Of a stretch of 64,000 nucleotides of DNA, positions 10,412 through 20,422 are shown one piece after another. The notes under the pieces were generated by a model. That model made no database searches. It was not told the DNA's origin and was given only the letters and a program-made list of their open reading frames with translations. The stretch is from Candidatus Rokubacteria bacterium RIFCSPLOWO2_02_FULL_73_56 (GTDB taxonomy: Bacteria > Methylomirabilota > Methylomirabilia > Rokubacteriales > CSP1-6), in assembly GCA_001788495.1 (NCBI GenBank), contig MGCF01000126.1, positions 1-64,000 on the forward strand. Direction: 5' to 3'. Made by a program: the position numbers and the translations under genes. Every line of letters starts with the position of its first letter. Within the stretch, counting starts at the first letter, position 1.

Positions 10412-13400
10412 ATGCGCCTCGAGTCGATCACGCTCCACGGCTTCAAGTCGTTCGCGGAGAAAACCGTCGTCCGCGTGATGCCCGGCGTCACGGCCATCGT
10501 CGGCCCGAACGGCTGCGGGAAGTGTCTCGATGGGTCCACGCCCGTGCTCCTGGCCGACGGCCGCCTCGTGCCGATCCGCGACCTCGTCGAGGGAGCCCTC
10601 GAGCGGGCCCCCGCGATCCACCGCTTCGACGACGGCGTCGCCGCGCCCGACGACGGACGAGGCGTCCAGGTGCTCGCGCTCGACCCGGTGACCCTCAGGC
10701 TCGCGGCGCGTCCGGTCGAGGCGTTCGTCCGGCGCACGGCGCCGCCGTTCCTCCTGCGCGTGCGCACGCGCGCGGGGCGCGAGCTCGTGACGACGCACTA
10801 CCATCCGTTCTTCGGCCTGGACGGCGGGGCCCTGACGGTCGTGACGGCCGAGGATCTCCGCGTCGGCACGCGGATCGCCGTGCCTCGGACACTGCCCGTG
10901 AAGGCGGCGGCGCCGGAGCCGCTCGCCGAGGCCGCGCTCGCCGCGTTCACGCCTGACGATCGCGTGTACCTGCCGCACTCGCCGGCGCTCCGGGCCTGGG
11001 TCGAGACGGCTCGGCGGCGGCTCGGGGGGTGGCGGGAGCTCGCGGCTGCCGTGGGCGTCGCGCCGCATCACCTGACCTGCGTGCGGCAGGCGCAGCCGCT
11101 CCGGGTCGGCGTCGCCGCGCGGGTGGCGCGCCTGTTCCCGCCGAGCAGCGTTCCGATCGACACGCTCGTCTCCTCGCGCGCGAGGCCGGGGGTGACGCTG
11201 CCCGCGGTGGTGGACAGTCGGCTCGCCCGCTTCCTCGGGTATCTGCTCGCCGAGGGCCGGACGACGCGGACCCATCAGGTCTGGTTCGTGAACAGCGACG
11301 CGGCGGTCGTCCGCGAGTACTCGCGGCTCGCGCGCGAGCTGTTCGGCGTCATGCCGCGGGAGGCCCGGTACAGGCCTACCGTGACGAACGTGCTCGTCTT
11401 CTCGAGCACCCTCTGCCGGCTGCTGGAGCGGGTCTTCGGGCTCGCGGTCGAGGCGGGCTCGGCACGCAAGACGGTGCCGCCGCAGGTCCTCACCGCCTCC
11501 GACGAGGTCGTCGGCGCGTTCCTGTCGGGCCTCTTCGAGGGTGACGCCTTCGTGCACGAGGCGGTCTCGAACGGGAGTGCGATGCCGTACCTCGAGTACG
11601 TGACCGCGAGCCGGCGGCTCGCGGAGGACGTCTGCACGCTGCTCCTCAGGCTCGGCCTCTTCCCGCTGCTCCGGCCCCGGCGGAAGTTCGCCGCCAACAC
11701 GCCCGCGCGCCGGCGGCGCACGTACTACTCGGTTTACGTCTACGGCGTCGAGCAGATGCGGCGACTCGCCACGCACCTCCGCTTCGTCGGGGCCAAGCAG
11801 GCGCGTCTCGACGCCGCGGTCGCCCTGGAGGTCGCGGCCAACCCGAACCTCGACGTCATCCCCGGCGTGACGGCGCTCGTTCGCTCCGCCGTGGCCGCCG
11901 GCGCACTGCCGGTGAAGCGCTGGCGACAGATCAGCCCGCGCCTGGCGGCGTACGTCGAGCAGCGCTGCGAGGCGACGCGCGCCGGGATCCGTGAGGTCGT
12001 GAGCCTGATCGAGAGGCACGGCGCCACCCCAGAGAAGGCCCGCCCGCTCCTGCGCCGCCTCGAAACCCTGGCGGACTCCGATGTCTACTGGGACGAGGTC
12101 GTCGCGATCGAGCGCACGGCGCCGCCCGAGCCGTGGGTCTACGACCTCACGGTCGCGGACGCGCACAACTTCGTCGCGGCCAACGTGGTCGTGCACAACA
12201 GCAACATCTCGGAGTCGGTCCGCTGGGCGCTCGGCGAGCAAAGCCCCAAGGCGCTGCGCGGCCACCGCATGGAGGACCTGATCTTCCACGGCTCGGCCTC
12301 GCGCAAGCCGGTCGGCCTCGCGGAGGTCGAGCTCACGTTCAGCAACGACGGCGCGCTCAGCGTGCCGTGGACCGAGGTGGCGGTCACCCGGCGCCTCTAC
12401 CGGACGGGCGAGAGCGAGTACCTGCTCAACCGGAACGTGTCGCGCCTGCGCGACCTCCTCGACCTCTTCGCGGGCACCGGCGCCAACCCGCGCGCCTACT
12501 CGGTGATAGACCAGGACAAGCTCAACCATGTCCTGACCGCGAAGCCCGCGGAGCGGCGGATCTTCATCGAGGAGGCGGCGGGCATCGCCCGCTACAAGCA
12601 GCAGCGCAACGAGACGCAGGGCAAGCTCGACGCGACCCGGCAGAATCTCGTGCGCGTGCGCGACGTGATGGACGAGGTCCGGCGCCAGCTCGGCTCGCTC
12701 GAGCGCCAGGCCAGGAAGGCCCAGCAGTACAAGGCGCTGCAGACGGAGCAGCGTGCCCTCCGCCTGGCCCTGGTCGCCGCCGACTGGGCGGCGCTCAGCG
12801 CCGAGGGCGCGCGGCTCGCCGCGGAGCTCGCGCGCCTGCGCGACGACGAGCAGGCCCTGCGCACGCGCGGCGCCGCCCTGGCAGCACGCGAGGCCCGGCA
12901 GCGCGAGGCGATCCAGGAGAGCGACCACCGCCTCGCGGACCTGCGGCAGGCCGTGCAGAAGGTGCAGGGCGAGCTCGAGCGCCTGCTCGAGCGCCGCGAG
13001 CAGATGGGCGTGCAGGTCCGCGAGCTCGCCGAAGAGGGGGCGCGGCTCGAGGAGGAGGCCCGCGCCACCGCCGAGCGGATGGGCGGCATCGTGGGCGAGC
13101 GCGCGGCGGCGCGGGGCGCGCTCGGCGAGGCCGAGCGGCTCGCGGGCGAGCGCGCCGGCACGGCGGTGGGGCTCGAGGCGGCGCTCGAGCGCCACCGCGC
13201 GGGGCTCGCCGAGGAGCGCGACCGCGCGGAGGGCCTGCGCCTCGAGCAGGTCCGGATCGCCGCCGAGCGCGTGGACCTCATGCGCGACGCGGGCGAGCTG
13301 CGCGAGCGCGCGGCGCAGCTCGGCCGCCGCGGCGAGCGGCTCGCGGCGGAGCTCGGCGAGGCGGAGGCCGAGGCGGGGCGGCTTGCCGCGCAGCGCGCCG

Positions 13401-15631
13401 AGCTGGCGGCGGGGCGCGAGCGCGCGGTGGCCGAGCTCGGCTCTCTCGAGGACGAGCGCGCGCGGCTCGCCGGAGGTCTGGCCGAGGACGAGCGGCGCCT
13501 GACCGGGGCGGAGGCGGCGCTCGCCAACGCACGGGTCGAGCTGGCCGCGCGGCGGTCGAGCCTCGAGGCCCTCGCCGAGCTCGAGCGCGCGCGCGAGGGC
13601 TACGGCGCCGGCGTGCGCGCGGTGTTCGCCGAGGGGCGCGCGGCGGGGCTCGCGGGCGTGGTGGGCACGGTCGCCGACCTGCTCGACGTGCCGCCGGAGC
13701 TCGAGCGGGCGATCGAGGCGGTGCTCGGCGAGCGGCTGCAGTGGGTCGTGGTCGAGCGCTTCGAGCACGCGCGCGCCGCGGTGGGCTACCTCCACGCCCA
13801 GGCCCTCGGCGCGGCGACGTTCGTGCCGCTCGAGCACCTGCCCGCGCGGGGCGAGCTGCCGCCGGACGAGCACGGCGTGCGCTGGGCGGCGCGGAGCGTG
13901 CGCGGCGCCGCCGAGCACCTCGCCGAGCACCTGCTCGGCCGGGTGGCGATCGTCGAGCACCTCGACCAGGCGGAGGCCCTCTGGCGCCGCAACGGCGTCG
14001 TGGCCACCTACGTGACGCCGGGGGGCGAGGTGCTCGGGCCGACCGGGCGGCTGCGCGGCGGCGGCGCGGCGAGCGGCGCGGAGCACTCGCTGCTCGCGCG
14101 CAAGCGGCGGCTCAGGGAGCTCGAGGACGAGGTCGCGCGGCTCGGCGCCCTGGTGGACGAGCGGCAGGCGGCCGGCGCGGCGCTGGGCGCGTCGGTCGCC
14201 ACGCTGCGCGAGCGGCTCGGCGGGCTCGCGGCGTCGGTGCAGGCGCGGCAGGCCGCCCGGCTGGCGGGCGACAAGGACCTCGAGCAGGCGGCGCGCGAGC
14301 ACGAGCGCGTCCAGCGCCACCGCGAGACCGTGGAGGCCGAGGCGCGGCAGGTGGCGCGCGAGGCGGAGGAGACGGCGACGACGCTCGCGGCGCTCGGGCG
14401 GCGCATCGAGCTCGCGCGCGAGGCCGAGGCACGGCACGAGGCGGCGACGAGCCGCGTGCGCGAGGCGATCGCGGGCGCCCAGGCGCGGGAGACCGGGCTG
14501 GTGGCCGAGCTCGGCGCGTGCCGCGTGGACCTCGCCTCGGCGCGCGAGCGGGTCGAGGCGCTCGGCCGCGAGATCGCGCGGCTCGACGAGATGGAGCGCG
14601 ACCTCGGCGAGCGGCTCGCGCAGGGGCGGCTGCGCCAGGCGCAGCTCGCCGAGCGGCGGGCCTGGCTCGGCGAGGAGCGCGAGCGCACCGACCAGGCGGC
14701 GCGCGAGGTGGCGGTCGAGCGCGACCGGATGGAGGCGGAAGCGCGCCACGCCTCCGAGCGCCACGAGGGCCTCCTCGCCGAGCTGCGCGTGATCGAGCAG
14801 GACATGCGCGCCGCCGACGGCGAGCTCGGACGGCTGATCGCGTCGATCCACGAGCTCGACCTGCGCGGCACGGAGTGCCGCGTGCGGCGCGAGGAGCTCG
14901 GCCAGGAAGCGTGGCGCGTCTGGGGCGTGGACCAGGCGGCGCTCGCCGGCCACCACGACCCGGCGCGCGACCTCGACGCGGTCCGCGCGCGCGTCGCCGA
15001 GCTCGACGAGAAGCTCGCGGCGATCGGCCCGGTGAACCTCGTCGCCGACGACGAGTACCGCGAGCTCGACGAGCGGCTCGGCTTCCTGCGGGCGCAGCAC
15101 GACGACCTCGTCGCGTCCCTCAAGGACCTCGAGAAGGCGCTGCGCGGGATGACGCGCAGCGCGCAGGAGCGCTTCGCCGAGGCCTTCGAGGAGGTCAACC
15201 GCCACTTCAAGGAGATCTTCGAGCGCCTGTTCGAGGGAGGGCGCGCCGAATTGCGGCTCGTCGAGGCGGAGGAGGGCGGCGACCCGCTCGACACGGGCGT
15301 CGAGCTGATGGCGCAGCCGCGCGGCAAGCGCCTGCAGGCGGTGACGCTGCTCTCGGGCGGCGAGCGGGCGCTCACCGGGCTCGCGCTGCTCTTCGCGATC
15401 TTCTACTACCGGCCGAGCCCGTTCTGCGTGCTCGACGAGGTGGACGCGCCGCTCGACGACGCCAACATCCACCGCTTCCTGCGCGTGCTCCGGGAGCTCA
15501 CGAGCCAGACGCAGTTCCTCGTGATCACCCACAACCGCAAGACCATGGAGGCCGCCGACATCCTCTACGGCGTCACCATGGAGGAGCCCGGCCTCTCCAA
15601 GCTCGTCTCGGTCAACCTCGGCGCCGCCTGA
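10412..15631 (+). CDS. smc: chromosome segregation protein SMC, interrupted in frame by an intein
   Basis: MRLESITLHGFKSFAEKTVVRVMPGVTAIVGPNGCGK...SNISESVRWALGEQSPKALRG; coiled coils; hinge; LSGGERALTGLALLFAIFYYRPSPFCVLDEVDAPLDDAN. 1739 aa total, 1180 aa after removing the 559-aa insert. Confidence 0.96.
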   Translation: MRLESITLHGFKSFAEKTVVRVMPGVTAIVGPNGCGKCLDGSTPVLLADGRLVPIRDLVEGALERAPAIHRFDDGVAAPDDGRGVQVLALDPVTLRLAARPVEAFVRRTAPPFLLRVRTRAGRELVTTHYHPFFGLDGGALTVVTAEDLRVGTRIAVPRTLPVKAAAPEPLAEAALAAFTPDDRVYLPHSPALRAWVETARRRLGGWRELAAAVGVAPHHLTCVRQAQPLRVGVAARVARLFPPSSVPIDTLVSSRARPGVTLPAVVDSRLARFLGYLLAEGRTTRTHQVWFVNSDAAVVREYSRLARELFGVMPREARYRPTVTNVLVFSSTLCRLLERVFGLAVEAGSARKTVPPQVLTASDEVVGAFLSGLFEGDAFVHEAVSNGSAMPYLEYVTASRRLAEDVCTLLLRLGLFPLLRPRRKFAANTPARRRRTYYSVYVYGVEQMRRLATHLRFVGAKQARLDAAVALEVAANPNLDVIPGVTALVRSAVAAGALPVKRWRQISPRLAAYVEQRCEATRAGIREVVSLIERHGATPEKARPLLRRLETLADSDVYWDEVVAIERTAPPEPWVYDLTVADAHNFVAANVVVHNSNISESVRWALGEQSPKALRGHRMEDLIFHGSASRKPVGLAEVELTFSNDGALSVPWTEVAVTRRLYRTGESEYLLNRNVSRLRDLLDLFAGTGANPRAYSVIDQDKLNHVLTAKPAERRIFIEEAAGIARYKQQRNETQGKLDATRQNLVRVRDVMDEVRRQLGSLERQARKAQQYKALQTEQRALRLALVAADWAALSAEGARLAAELARLRDDEQALRTRGAALAAREARQREAIQESDHRLADLRQAVQKVQGELERLLERREQMGVQVRELAEEGARLEEEARATAERMGGIVGERAAARGALGEAERLAGERAGTAVGLEAALERHRAGLAEERDRAEGLRLEQVRIAAERVDLMRDAGELRERAAQLGRRGERLAAELGEAEAEAGRLAAQRAELAAGRERAVAELGSLEDERARLAGGLAEDERRLTGAEAALANARVELAARRSSLEALAELERAREGYGAGVRAVFAEGRAAGLAGVVGTVADLLDVPPELERAIEAVLGERLQWVVVERFEHARAAVGYLHAQALGAATFVPLEHLPARGELPPDEHGVRWAARSVRGAAEHLAEHLLGRVAIVEHLDQAEALWRRNGVVATYVTPGGEVLGPTGRLRGGGAASGAEHSLLARKRRLRELEDEVARLGALVDERQAAGAALGASVATLRERLGGLAASVQARQAARLAGDKDLEQAAREHERVQRHRETVEAEARQVAREAEETATTLAALGRRIELAREAEARHEAATSRVREAIAGAQARETGLVAELGACRVDLASARERVEALGREIARLDEMERDLGERLAQGRLRQAQLAERRAWLGEERERTDQAAREVAVERDRMEAEARHASERHEGLLAELRVIEQDMRAADGELGRLIASIHELDLRGTECRVRREELGQEAWRVWGVDQAALAGHHDPARDLDAVRARVAELDEKLAAIGPVNLVADDEYRELDERLGFLRAQHDDLVASLKDLEKALRGMTRSAQERFAEAFEEVNRHFKEIFERLFEGGRAELRLVEAEEGGDPLDTGVELMAQPRGKRLQAVTLLSGGERALTGLALLFAIFYYRPSPFCVLDEVDAPLDDANIHRFLRVLRELTSQTQFLVITHNRKTMEAADILYGVTMEEPGLSKLVSVNLGAA
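10523..12199 (+). mobile_element. intein with LAGLIDADG homing endonuclease domain, in SMC Walker A
   Basis: Starts Cys1 CLDGSTPVLLADGRLVPIRDL (block A), block B-like TTHYHPFF, LAGLIDADG motifs LGYLLAEGR and FLSGLFEGDA, block F YDLTVADAHNFVAANVVV, ends His-Asn followed by Ser+1 of the C-extein. 1677 nt, no frame interruption. Confidence 0.95.
11222..11551 (+). other. LAGLIDADG endonuclease core (two motifs) inside the intein
   Basis: LARFLGYLLAEGR (11222-11260) and VVGAFLSGLFEGDAF (11507-11551) with the final acidic residue retained in both motifs. Confidence 0.8.
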
Positions 15632-15711
15632 GCCCGGGCCCCGGGGGCTCGCCTGCGCGATAAGTGGGTGAACTGGCAGGCGAATTGCGTTAGACTCGGC
15701 TCGCGCAGCCT

Positions 15712-16539
15712 ATGCCGTCGGTCGGGTCGCATCTTCGGGAGCTGAGGGAGCGGCACGGTGTCTCTGTCGAGGAGATCGCCCGCTCGACCCGCGTCCTGCA
15801 CCAGTACCTGGAATCGCTCGAGGGGGACGACTACGGCTCGCTGCCGGCCCCCGTGTTCACCAAGGGCTTCATCCGCGCCTACTGCCAGGTGCTGGGCGAG
15901 CCCCCCGACGAGGCGCTGGCGCTCTGGGCCGCGCGCGCGGGCGGGGAGGGCGAGGTGGGCACGAGCCCGCCGCCGGCACCCCGGGCGCGCGCGCCCGAGC
16001 CCTCCGCCGAGGGGCGCGGGCGCGGCGCGGTGCTCGTCAGCTTCGTGCTGCTGGTCGTGCTGGGCCTGGCGCTCTTCGTGACGACGCTCGCCCTGCAGTC
16101 CGGGCGGAGCGTCCCCCCCGAGCGCCCGGTCGCCGCTCCGGCCGTCGAGCCGCGCCCGGGGGCGGTGCCCGCGCCCGCGAGCCCGCCGCCCGGCGAGGCC
16201 GCGCCGACGGCGGCCGTGGCGCCCGCCCTGCCCGCGGTGGGCGCGCCGCCCACGGCGGCGCCCGTGCCGCCGGTGGCGGCGGGTGTCGCCGCGCCCTACC
16301 GCCTCGTGGCCCGCACGACGGAGGCGACGTGGATCCGCGTGCGGACCGAGGACGGCCGCTCGAGCGAGGAAACGGTCCCGCCCGGCGAGGTGCGCGAGTG
16401 GGTGTCCAACCGCCCGTTCGTGCTCACCATCGGCAACGCCGGGGGCGTGGCCTTCGAGCTGAACGGCCGGCCGCTGCCGCCCTTCGGCAAGAGCGGCGAG
16501 GTCATCACGCGGCTCGTCCTGCCGTCGGACGCGCAGTGA
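15712..16539 (+). CDS. RodZ-like helix-turn-helix membrane protein (DUF4115-type C-terminus)
   Basis: HLRELRERHGVSVEEIARSTRVLHQYLESLEGDDYGSLPAPVFTKGFIRAYCQ; single TM segment; Pro/Ala linker; C-terminal beta domain. Confidence 0.8.
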   Translation: MPSVGSHLRELRERHGVSVEEIARSTRVLHQYLESLEGDDYGSLPAPVFTKGFIRAYCQVLGEPPDEALALWAARAGGEGEVGTSPPPAPRARAPEPSAEGRGRGAVLVSFVLLVVLGLALFVTTLALQSGRSVPPERPVAAPAVEPRPGAVPAPASPPPGEAAPTAAVAPALPAVGAPPTAAPVPPVAAGVAAPYRLVARTTEATWIRVRTEDGRSSEETVPPGEVREWVSNRPFVLTIGNAGGVAFELNGRPLPPFGKSGEVITRLVLPSDAQ

Positions 16540-17462
16540 GCCTCCTGTCGGGTGTCGGGGAGCGCCTGCGCGAGGGGCTCAGGCGGTCGCAGGAGTTCCT
16601 CGCCGCCGGGCTCGGCGCGGTCCTCGCGAGCGAGCGGCCCATCGACGACGCCCTGTGGGAGGAGCTCGAGGAGCTCCTGATCGCCGCCGACCTCGGCGCC
16701 GCGCTCGCCGCCGACTTCGCCAACCGCGCGCGCGAGGAGGTGATGTTCGGCACGGTGACGCGGGCGGCCGAGCTCCGGCCGCTCTTCCGCCGCTTCCTGC
16801 TCGACGCGCTCGCGCCGGCCGCGCAGCCGCTCGACCTCGACCACCGGCCGGCCGTCGTCCTGATGCTCGGCGTGAACGGCTCGGGCAAGACGACGACGTG
16901 CGCCAAGCTCGCGGCCCAGCTCCGCGCGGGCGGCAAGAGCGTGCTGCTCGCCGCGGCGGACACGTTCCGTGCCGCCGCGATCGAGCAGCTCCAGCGCTGG
17001 GGCGAGCGCATCGGCGTCGAGGTGGTCCACCAGGCCGCGGGCTCCGACCCGGCGGCCGTGGTCTTCGACGCCGTGAAGGCGGCCGCCGCGCGCTCGCTCG
17101 ACGTGCTGATCGTGGACACGGCGGGGCGGCTGCACACGAAGAGCAACCTGATGGACGAGCTCGCCAAGCTCCGGCGGGTGATCGCGCGCCAGCTCCCGGG
17201 GGCCCCGCACGAGGCGCTGATGGTGCTCGACGCGACGACGGGGCAGAACGGCTTCGCGCAGGCCCGGGTGTTCCACGAGGCGATCGCGCTGACGGGCGTC
17301 TGCCTGACCAAGCTCGACGGCACCGCCAGGGGCGGGATCGTCGTGCGCATCGTGCGGGAGCTCACGCTGCCGATCAAGCTGATCGGCGTCGGCGAGCGCC
17401 TCGAGGACCTCCAGGCCTTCGACCCCGCGGCGTTCGTCGACGCGCTGGTGCCGGCCGGGTGA
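16536..17462 (+). CDS. ftsY: signal recognition particle receptor FtsY
   Basis: [58 protein letters not shown] start overlapping previous stop. Confidence 0.95.
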   Translation: MSLLSGVGERLREGLRRSQEFLAAGLGAVLASERPIDDALWEELEELLIAADLGAALAADFANRAREEVMFGTVTRAAELRPLFRRFLLDALAPAAQPLDLDHRPAVVLMLGVNGSGKTTTCAKLAAQLRAGGKSVLLAAADTFRAAAIEQLQRWGERIGVEVVHQAAGSDPAAVVFDAVKAAAARSLDVLIVDTAGRLHTKSNLMDELAKLRRVIARQLPGAPHEALMVLDATTGQNGFAQARVFHEAIALTGVCLTKLDGTARGGIVVRIVRELTLPIKLIGVGERLEDLQAFDPAAFVDALVPAG

Positions 17463-18610
17463 GCGGCGTGGACGCGCGCCACATGCGCCGCGCCCTCGAG
17501 CTCGCCGAGGGCGGGCGCGGGCTCACGTCGCCGAACCCGCTGGTGGGCGCCGTCGTCGTCGCGGCCGACGGCCGCGTGGCGGGCGAGGGGTTCCACCGGC
17601 GCGCCGGCGCGCCCCACGCCGAGATCGAGGCGCTCCGGGCGGCGGGCGCCGCGGCGCGCGGTGGCACGCTCTACGTCACCCTCGAGCCGTGCGCGCACGA
17701 GGGGCGCACGCCGCCGTGCGCGCCGGCCGTCGCCGCCGCCGGGGTGGCGCGCGTCGTTGCGGCGCTCGTGGACCCCAACCCGCTCGTCGCCGGGCGCGGC
17801 CTCGAGGCACTGCGGGGCGCGGGCGTGGCGGTCGCCACCGGCGTGCTGGCGGAGGACGCCGCCCGCCAGAACCGTGCCTTCCTGACGGCGATGCGCGAGC
17901 GGCGCCCGCACGTCACGCTCAAGGCGGCGATGACGCTCGACGGCAAGATCGCCGACGTGCACGGGGGCTCGCGCTGGATCAGCGGCCCCGCCGCGCGCCG
18001 GCACGGCCACCGCCTCCGCAGCGAGGTGGACGCGCTCGTCGTCGGCGTCACGACCGTGCTGCGCGACGACCCCGAGCTCACGGTGCGGCTCGACGCGCCC
18101 TGGCCGCGCGAGCCCTGGCGGGTCGTGCTCGACACCGCCGGGCGCACCCCGCCGGCGGCGCGCCTGATCGGCGCGGGACAGCCGGCGCGCGCGCTGATCG
18201 CCGTGGGCGCGGGCGCGCCGGAGGAGGCTCTCGCCCGGCTCGGGGCGGCCGGCGCGACGGTGGTGCGATGCCCGACGCGCGACGGCCGCGTGGACCTCGG
18301 CGCGCTGCTCGCCGACCTCTTCGCGCGCGAGGTGCGCGCGGTGCTGGTCGAGGGCGGGGGCGAGGTGCACGCGGCCTTCCTCGACGCCGGGCTCGTGGAC
18401 CGGGTCGCCGTGTTCGTCGCGCCGATGCTCGTCGGCGGGCGGGCGGCGCCCCCGGCGGTGGGCGGCGCCGGGCGCGAGCTCAAGAGCGCGGTGCGCCTGG
18501 GCCGGCTCGCCGTGACCCGCCTCGGGGACGACCTCCTGCTCGAGGCCGACGTCCTCCGCGAGGGGCCGGGCGACGGCCCGCGCGGGCCGGCCCCCGGGCC
18601 GCGGGGCTGA
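17459..18610 (+). CDS. ribD: bifunctional riboflavin deaminase/reductase RibD
   Basis: [45 protein letters not shown]. Confidence 0.95.
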   Translation: MSGVDARHMRRALELAEGGRGLTSPNPLVGAVVVAADGRVAGEGFHRRAGAPHAEIEALRAAGAAARGGTLYVTLEPCAHEGRTPPCAPAVAAAGVARVVAALVDPNPLVAGRGLEALRGAGVAVATGVLAEDAARQNRAFLTAMRERRPHVTLKAAMTLDGKIADVHGGSRWISGPAARRHGHRLRSEVDALVVGVTTVLRDDPELTVRLDAPWPREPWRVVLDTAGRTPPAARLIGAGQPARALIAVGAGAPEEALARLGAAGATVVRCPTRDGRVDLGALLADLFAREVRAVLVEGGGEVHAAFLDAGLVDRVAVFVAPMLVGGRAAPPAVGGAGRELKSAVRLGRLAVTRLGDDLLLEADVLREGPGDGPRGPAPGPRG

Positions 18611-19213
18611 ATGTTCACCGGCATCGTCGAGGAGGTCGGGACCGTGGCCGCGCTCGAGCGCGGCGCGCGCGTCGCCCGGCTCGGCGTCGGCGCCCGCGCC
18701 ACGCTCGAGGGCACCGGGGTGGGCGGCAGCATCGCGGTGAGCGGCGCCTGCCTCACGATCGTCGAGCGCCGCGCCGACGGGTTCGTGTTCGAGCTCGGCC
18801 CCGAGACGCTGGCGCGCACGGCGCTGGGCCGGCTCGCCCCGGGCGACCGCGTGAACCTCGAGCGGCCGCTCCGCTTCGGCGGCGCGCTCGGCGGCCACCT
18901 GGTCCTCGGCCACGTGGACGGCGTCGGGACCGTGGAGGCGGTAACCCGTGTAGAATCGACGACACGGGTGCGGATCGCGCTGGCGGGCCCGGACCTCGAG
19001 CCGCTCCTGATCCCGCAGGGCTCGGTGGCCGTGGACGGCGTGAGCCTCACGGTGGCCGCGCTCGGCGCGGGGAGCTTCGAGGTGATGCTGATCCCGCACA
19101 CGCTGGCGGTGACGACGCTGGGCGCCCTGCGCGTGGGGCAGGCGGTGAACATCGAGGCCGACGTGATCGGCAAGTACCTGGTGCGATCGCTCGCCCTCAG
19201 GGGGATGACATGA
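18611..19213 (+). CDS. ribE: riboflavin synthase alpha subunit
   Basis: [38 protein letters not shown]. Confidence 0.95.
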   Translation: MFTGIVEEVGTVAALERGARVARLGVGARATLEGTGVGGSIAVSGACLTIVERRADGFVFELGPETLARTALGRLAPGDRVNLERPLRFGGALGGHLVLGHVDGVGTVEAVTRVESTTRVRIALAGPDLEPLLIPQGSVAVDGVSLTVAALGAGSFEVMLIPHTLAVTTLGALRVGQAVNIEADVIGKYLVRSLALRGMT

Positions 19214-20421
19214 CGCCGTTTGCGACCGTCGAGGAGGCCATCGAGGAGATCCGCGCCGGCCGGATCCTGCTGGTGGTCGATGACGAGGACCGCGAGAACG
19301 AGGGCGACCTCGTGATGGCGGCCGACCGGGTCACGCCCGAGGCCGTCAACTTCATGGCCAGGCACGGCCGCGGCCTGATCTGCGTGCCGCTGACCGCCGA
19401 GCGCCTCGACGAGCTGAAGATCTCGATGATGGTCCAGGACAACACGGCGCCGATGGGGACCGCGTTCACCGTCACCGTGGACGCGCGGCGCGGCGTGACG
19501 ACGGGCACCTCGGCGTACGACCGCGCGGTGACGGTCCGCACGCTCGTCGACGCCAAGATGGGCCCCGAGGACCTCACGCGGCCGGGCCACATCCTGCCGC
19601 TGCGCGCGATGCCCGGCGGCGTGCTCCGGCGCGCCGGTCACACCGAAGCCGCGGTGGACCTGGCGCGCCTCGCGGGCTGCACGCCCGCGGGCGTCATCTG
19701 CGAGGTGCTGGACGACGACGGCGGCATGGCGCGGGTGCCGCAGCTCGTGGAGCTCGCGCGGGCCCACGGGCTCAAGATGATCACGATCAAGGACCTGATC
19801 GAGTACCGGATCCGCAAGGAGAAGCTCGTCCGGCGCATCGCGACGACGAAGCTGCCCACGGAGCTCGGCGAGTTCACCGCGATCGCGTACGACACGACGG
19901 TGGACAGCCGCGTGCCGCTCGCCCTCGTGATGGGCCAGGTGGCCGGCGAGGCGCCGGTGCTGGTGCGCGTGCACTCCGAGTGCCTCACCGGCGACGTGTT
20001 CCACTCGCGCCGGTGCGACTGCGGGCTGCAGCTCGAGAAGGCGCTGACGATCATCCAGTCGGAGGGGCGCGGCGTGTTCGTGTACATGCGCCAGGAGGGG
20101 CGTGGCATCGGCCTGCTCAACAAGATGCGCGCCTACGAGCTCCAGGACCAGGGGCGGGACACCGTCGAGGCGAACACGGAGCTCGGCTTCAAGGCCGACC
20201 TGCGCGACTACGGCATCGGCGCCCAGATCCTCGTGGACCTCGGCGTGCGCCACCTCCGGCTGCTGACGAACAACCCGAAGAAGATCGTCGGGCTCGAGGG
20301 CTACGGCCTCACGATCACCGAGCGCGTGCCGATCGAGATCCCCGCCAACGAGTCCAACCGGAGGTACCTGTCGACCAAGCGCGACAAGCTCGGGCACCTG
20401 CTGTCGTCGCTGCCCGACTGA
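19210..20421 (+). CDS. ribBA: bifunctional 3,4-DHBP synthase / GTP cyclohydrolase II
   Basis: [57 protein letters not shown]. Confidence 0.96.
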   Translation: MTPFATVEEAIEEIRAGRILLVVDDEDRENEGDLVMAADRVTPEAVNFMARHGRGLICVPLTAERLDELKISMMVQDNTAPMGTAFTVTVDARRGVTTGTSAYDRAVTVRTLVDAKMGPEDLTRPGHILPLRAMPGGVLRRAGHTEAAVDLARLAGCTPAGVICEVLDDDGGMARVPQLVELARAHGLKMITIKDLIEYRIRKEKLVRRIATTKLPTELGEFTAIAYDTTVDSRVPLALVMGQVAGEAPVLVRVHSECLTGDVFHSRRCDCGLQLEKALTIIQSEGRGVFVYMRQEGRGIGLLNKMRAYELQDQGRDTVEANTELGFKADLRDYGIGAQILVDLGVRHLRLLTNNPKKIVGLEGYGLTITERVPIEIPANESNRRYLSTKRDKLGHLLSSLPD

Positions 20422-20422
20422 G

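Noticed and set aside
10094-15532. 1812-aa minus-strand ORF antisense to smc and the intein
   Set aside because: Typical spurious antisense ORF of high-GC DNA; composition is Arg/Ala/Leu/His repeats with no domain, while the + strand encodes a clear SMC.
15630-15650. GAGCCC...GGGCTC inverted repeat after smc
   Set aside because: Six-bp stem in GC-rich sequence without a T-run; too weak to call a terminator.
12133-15663. 1176-aa + strand ORF in another frame of smc
   Set aside because: Arg/Ala/Gly-rich off-frame translation of the SMC coiled coil.
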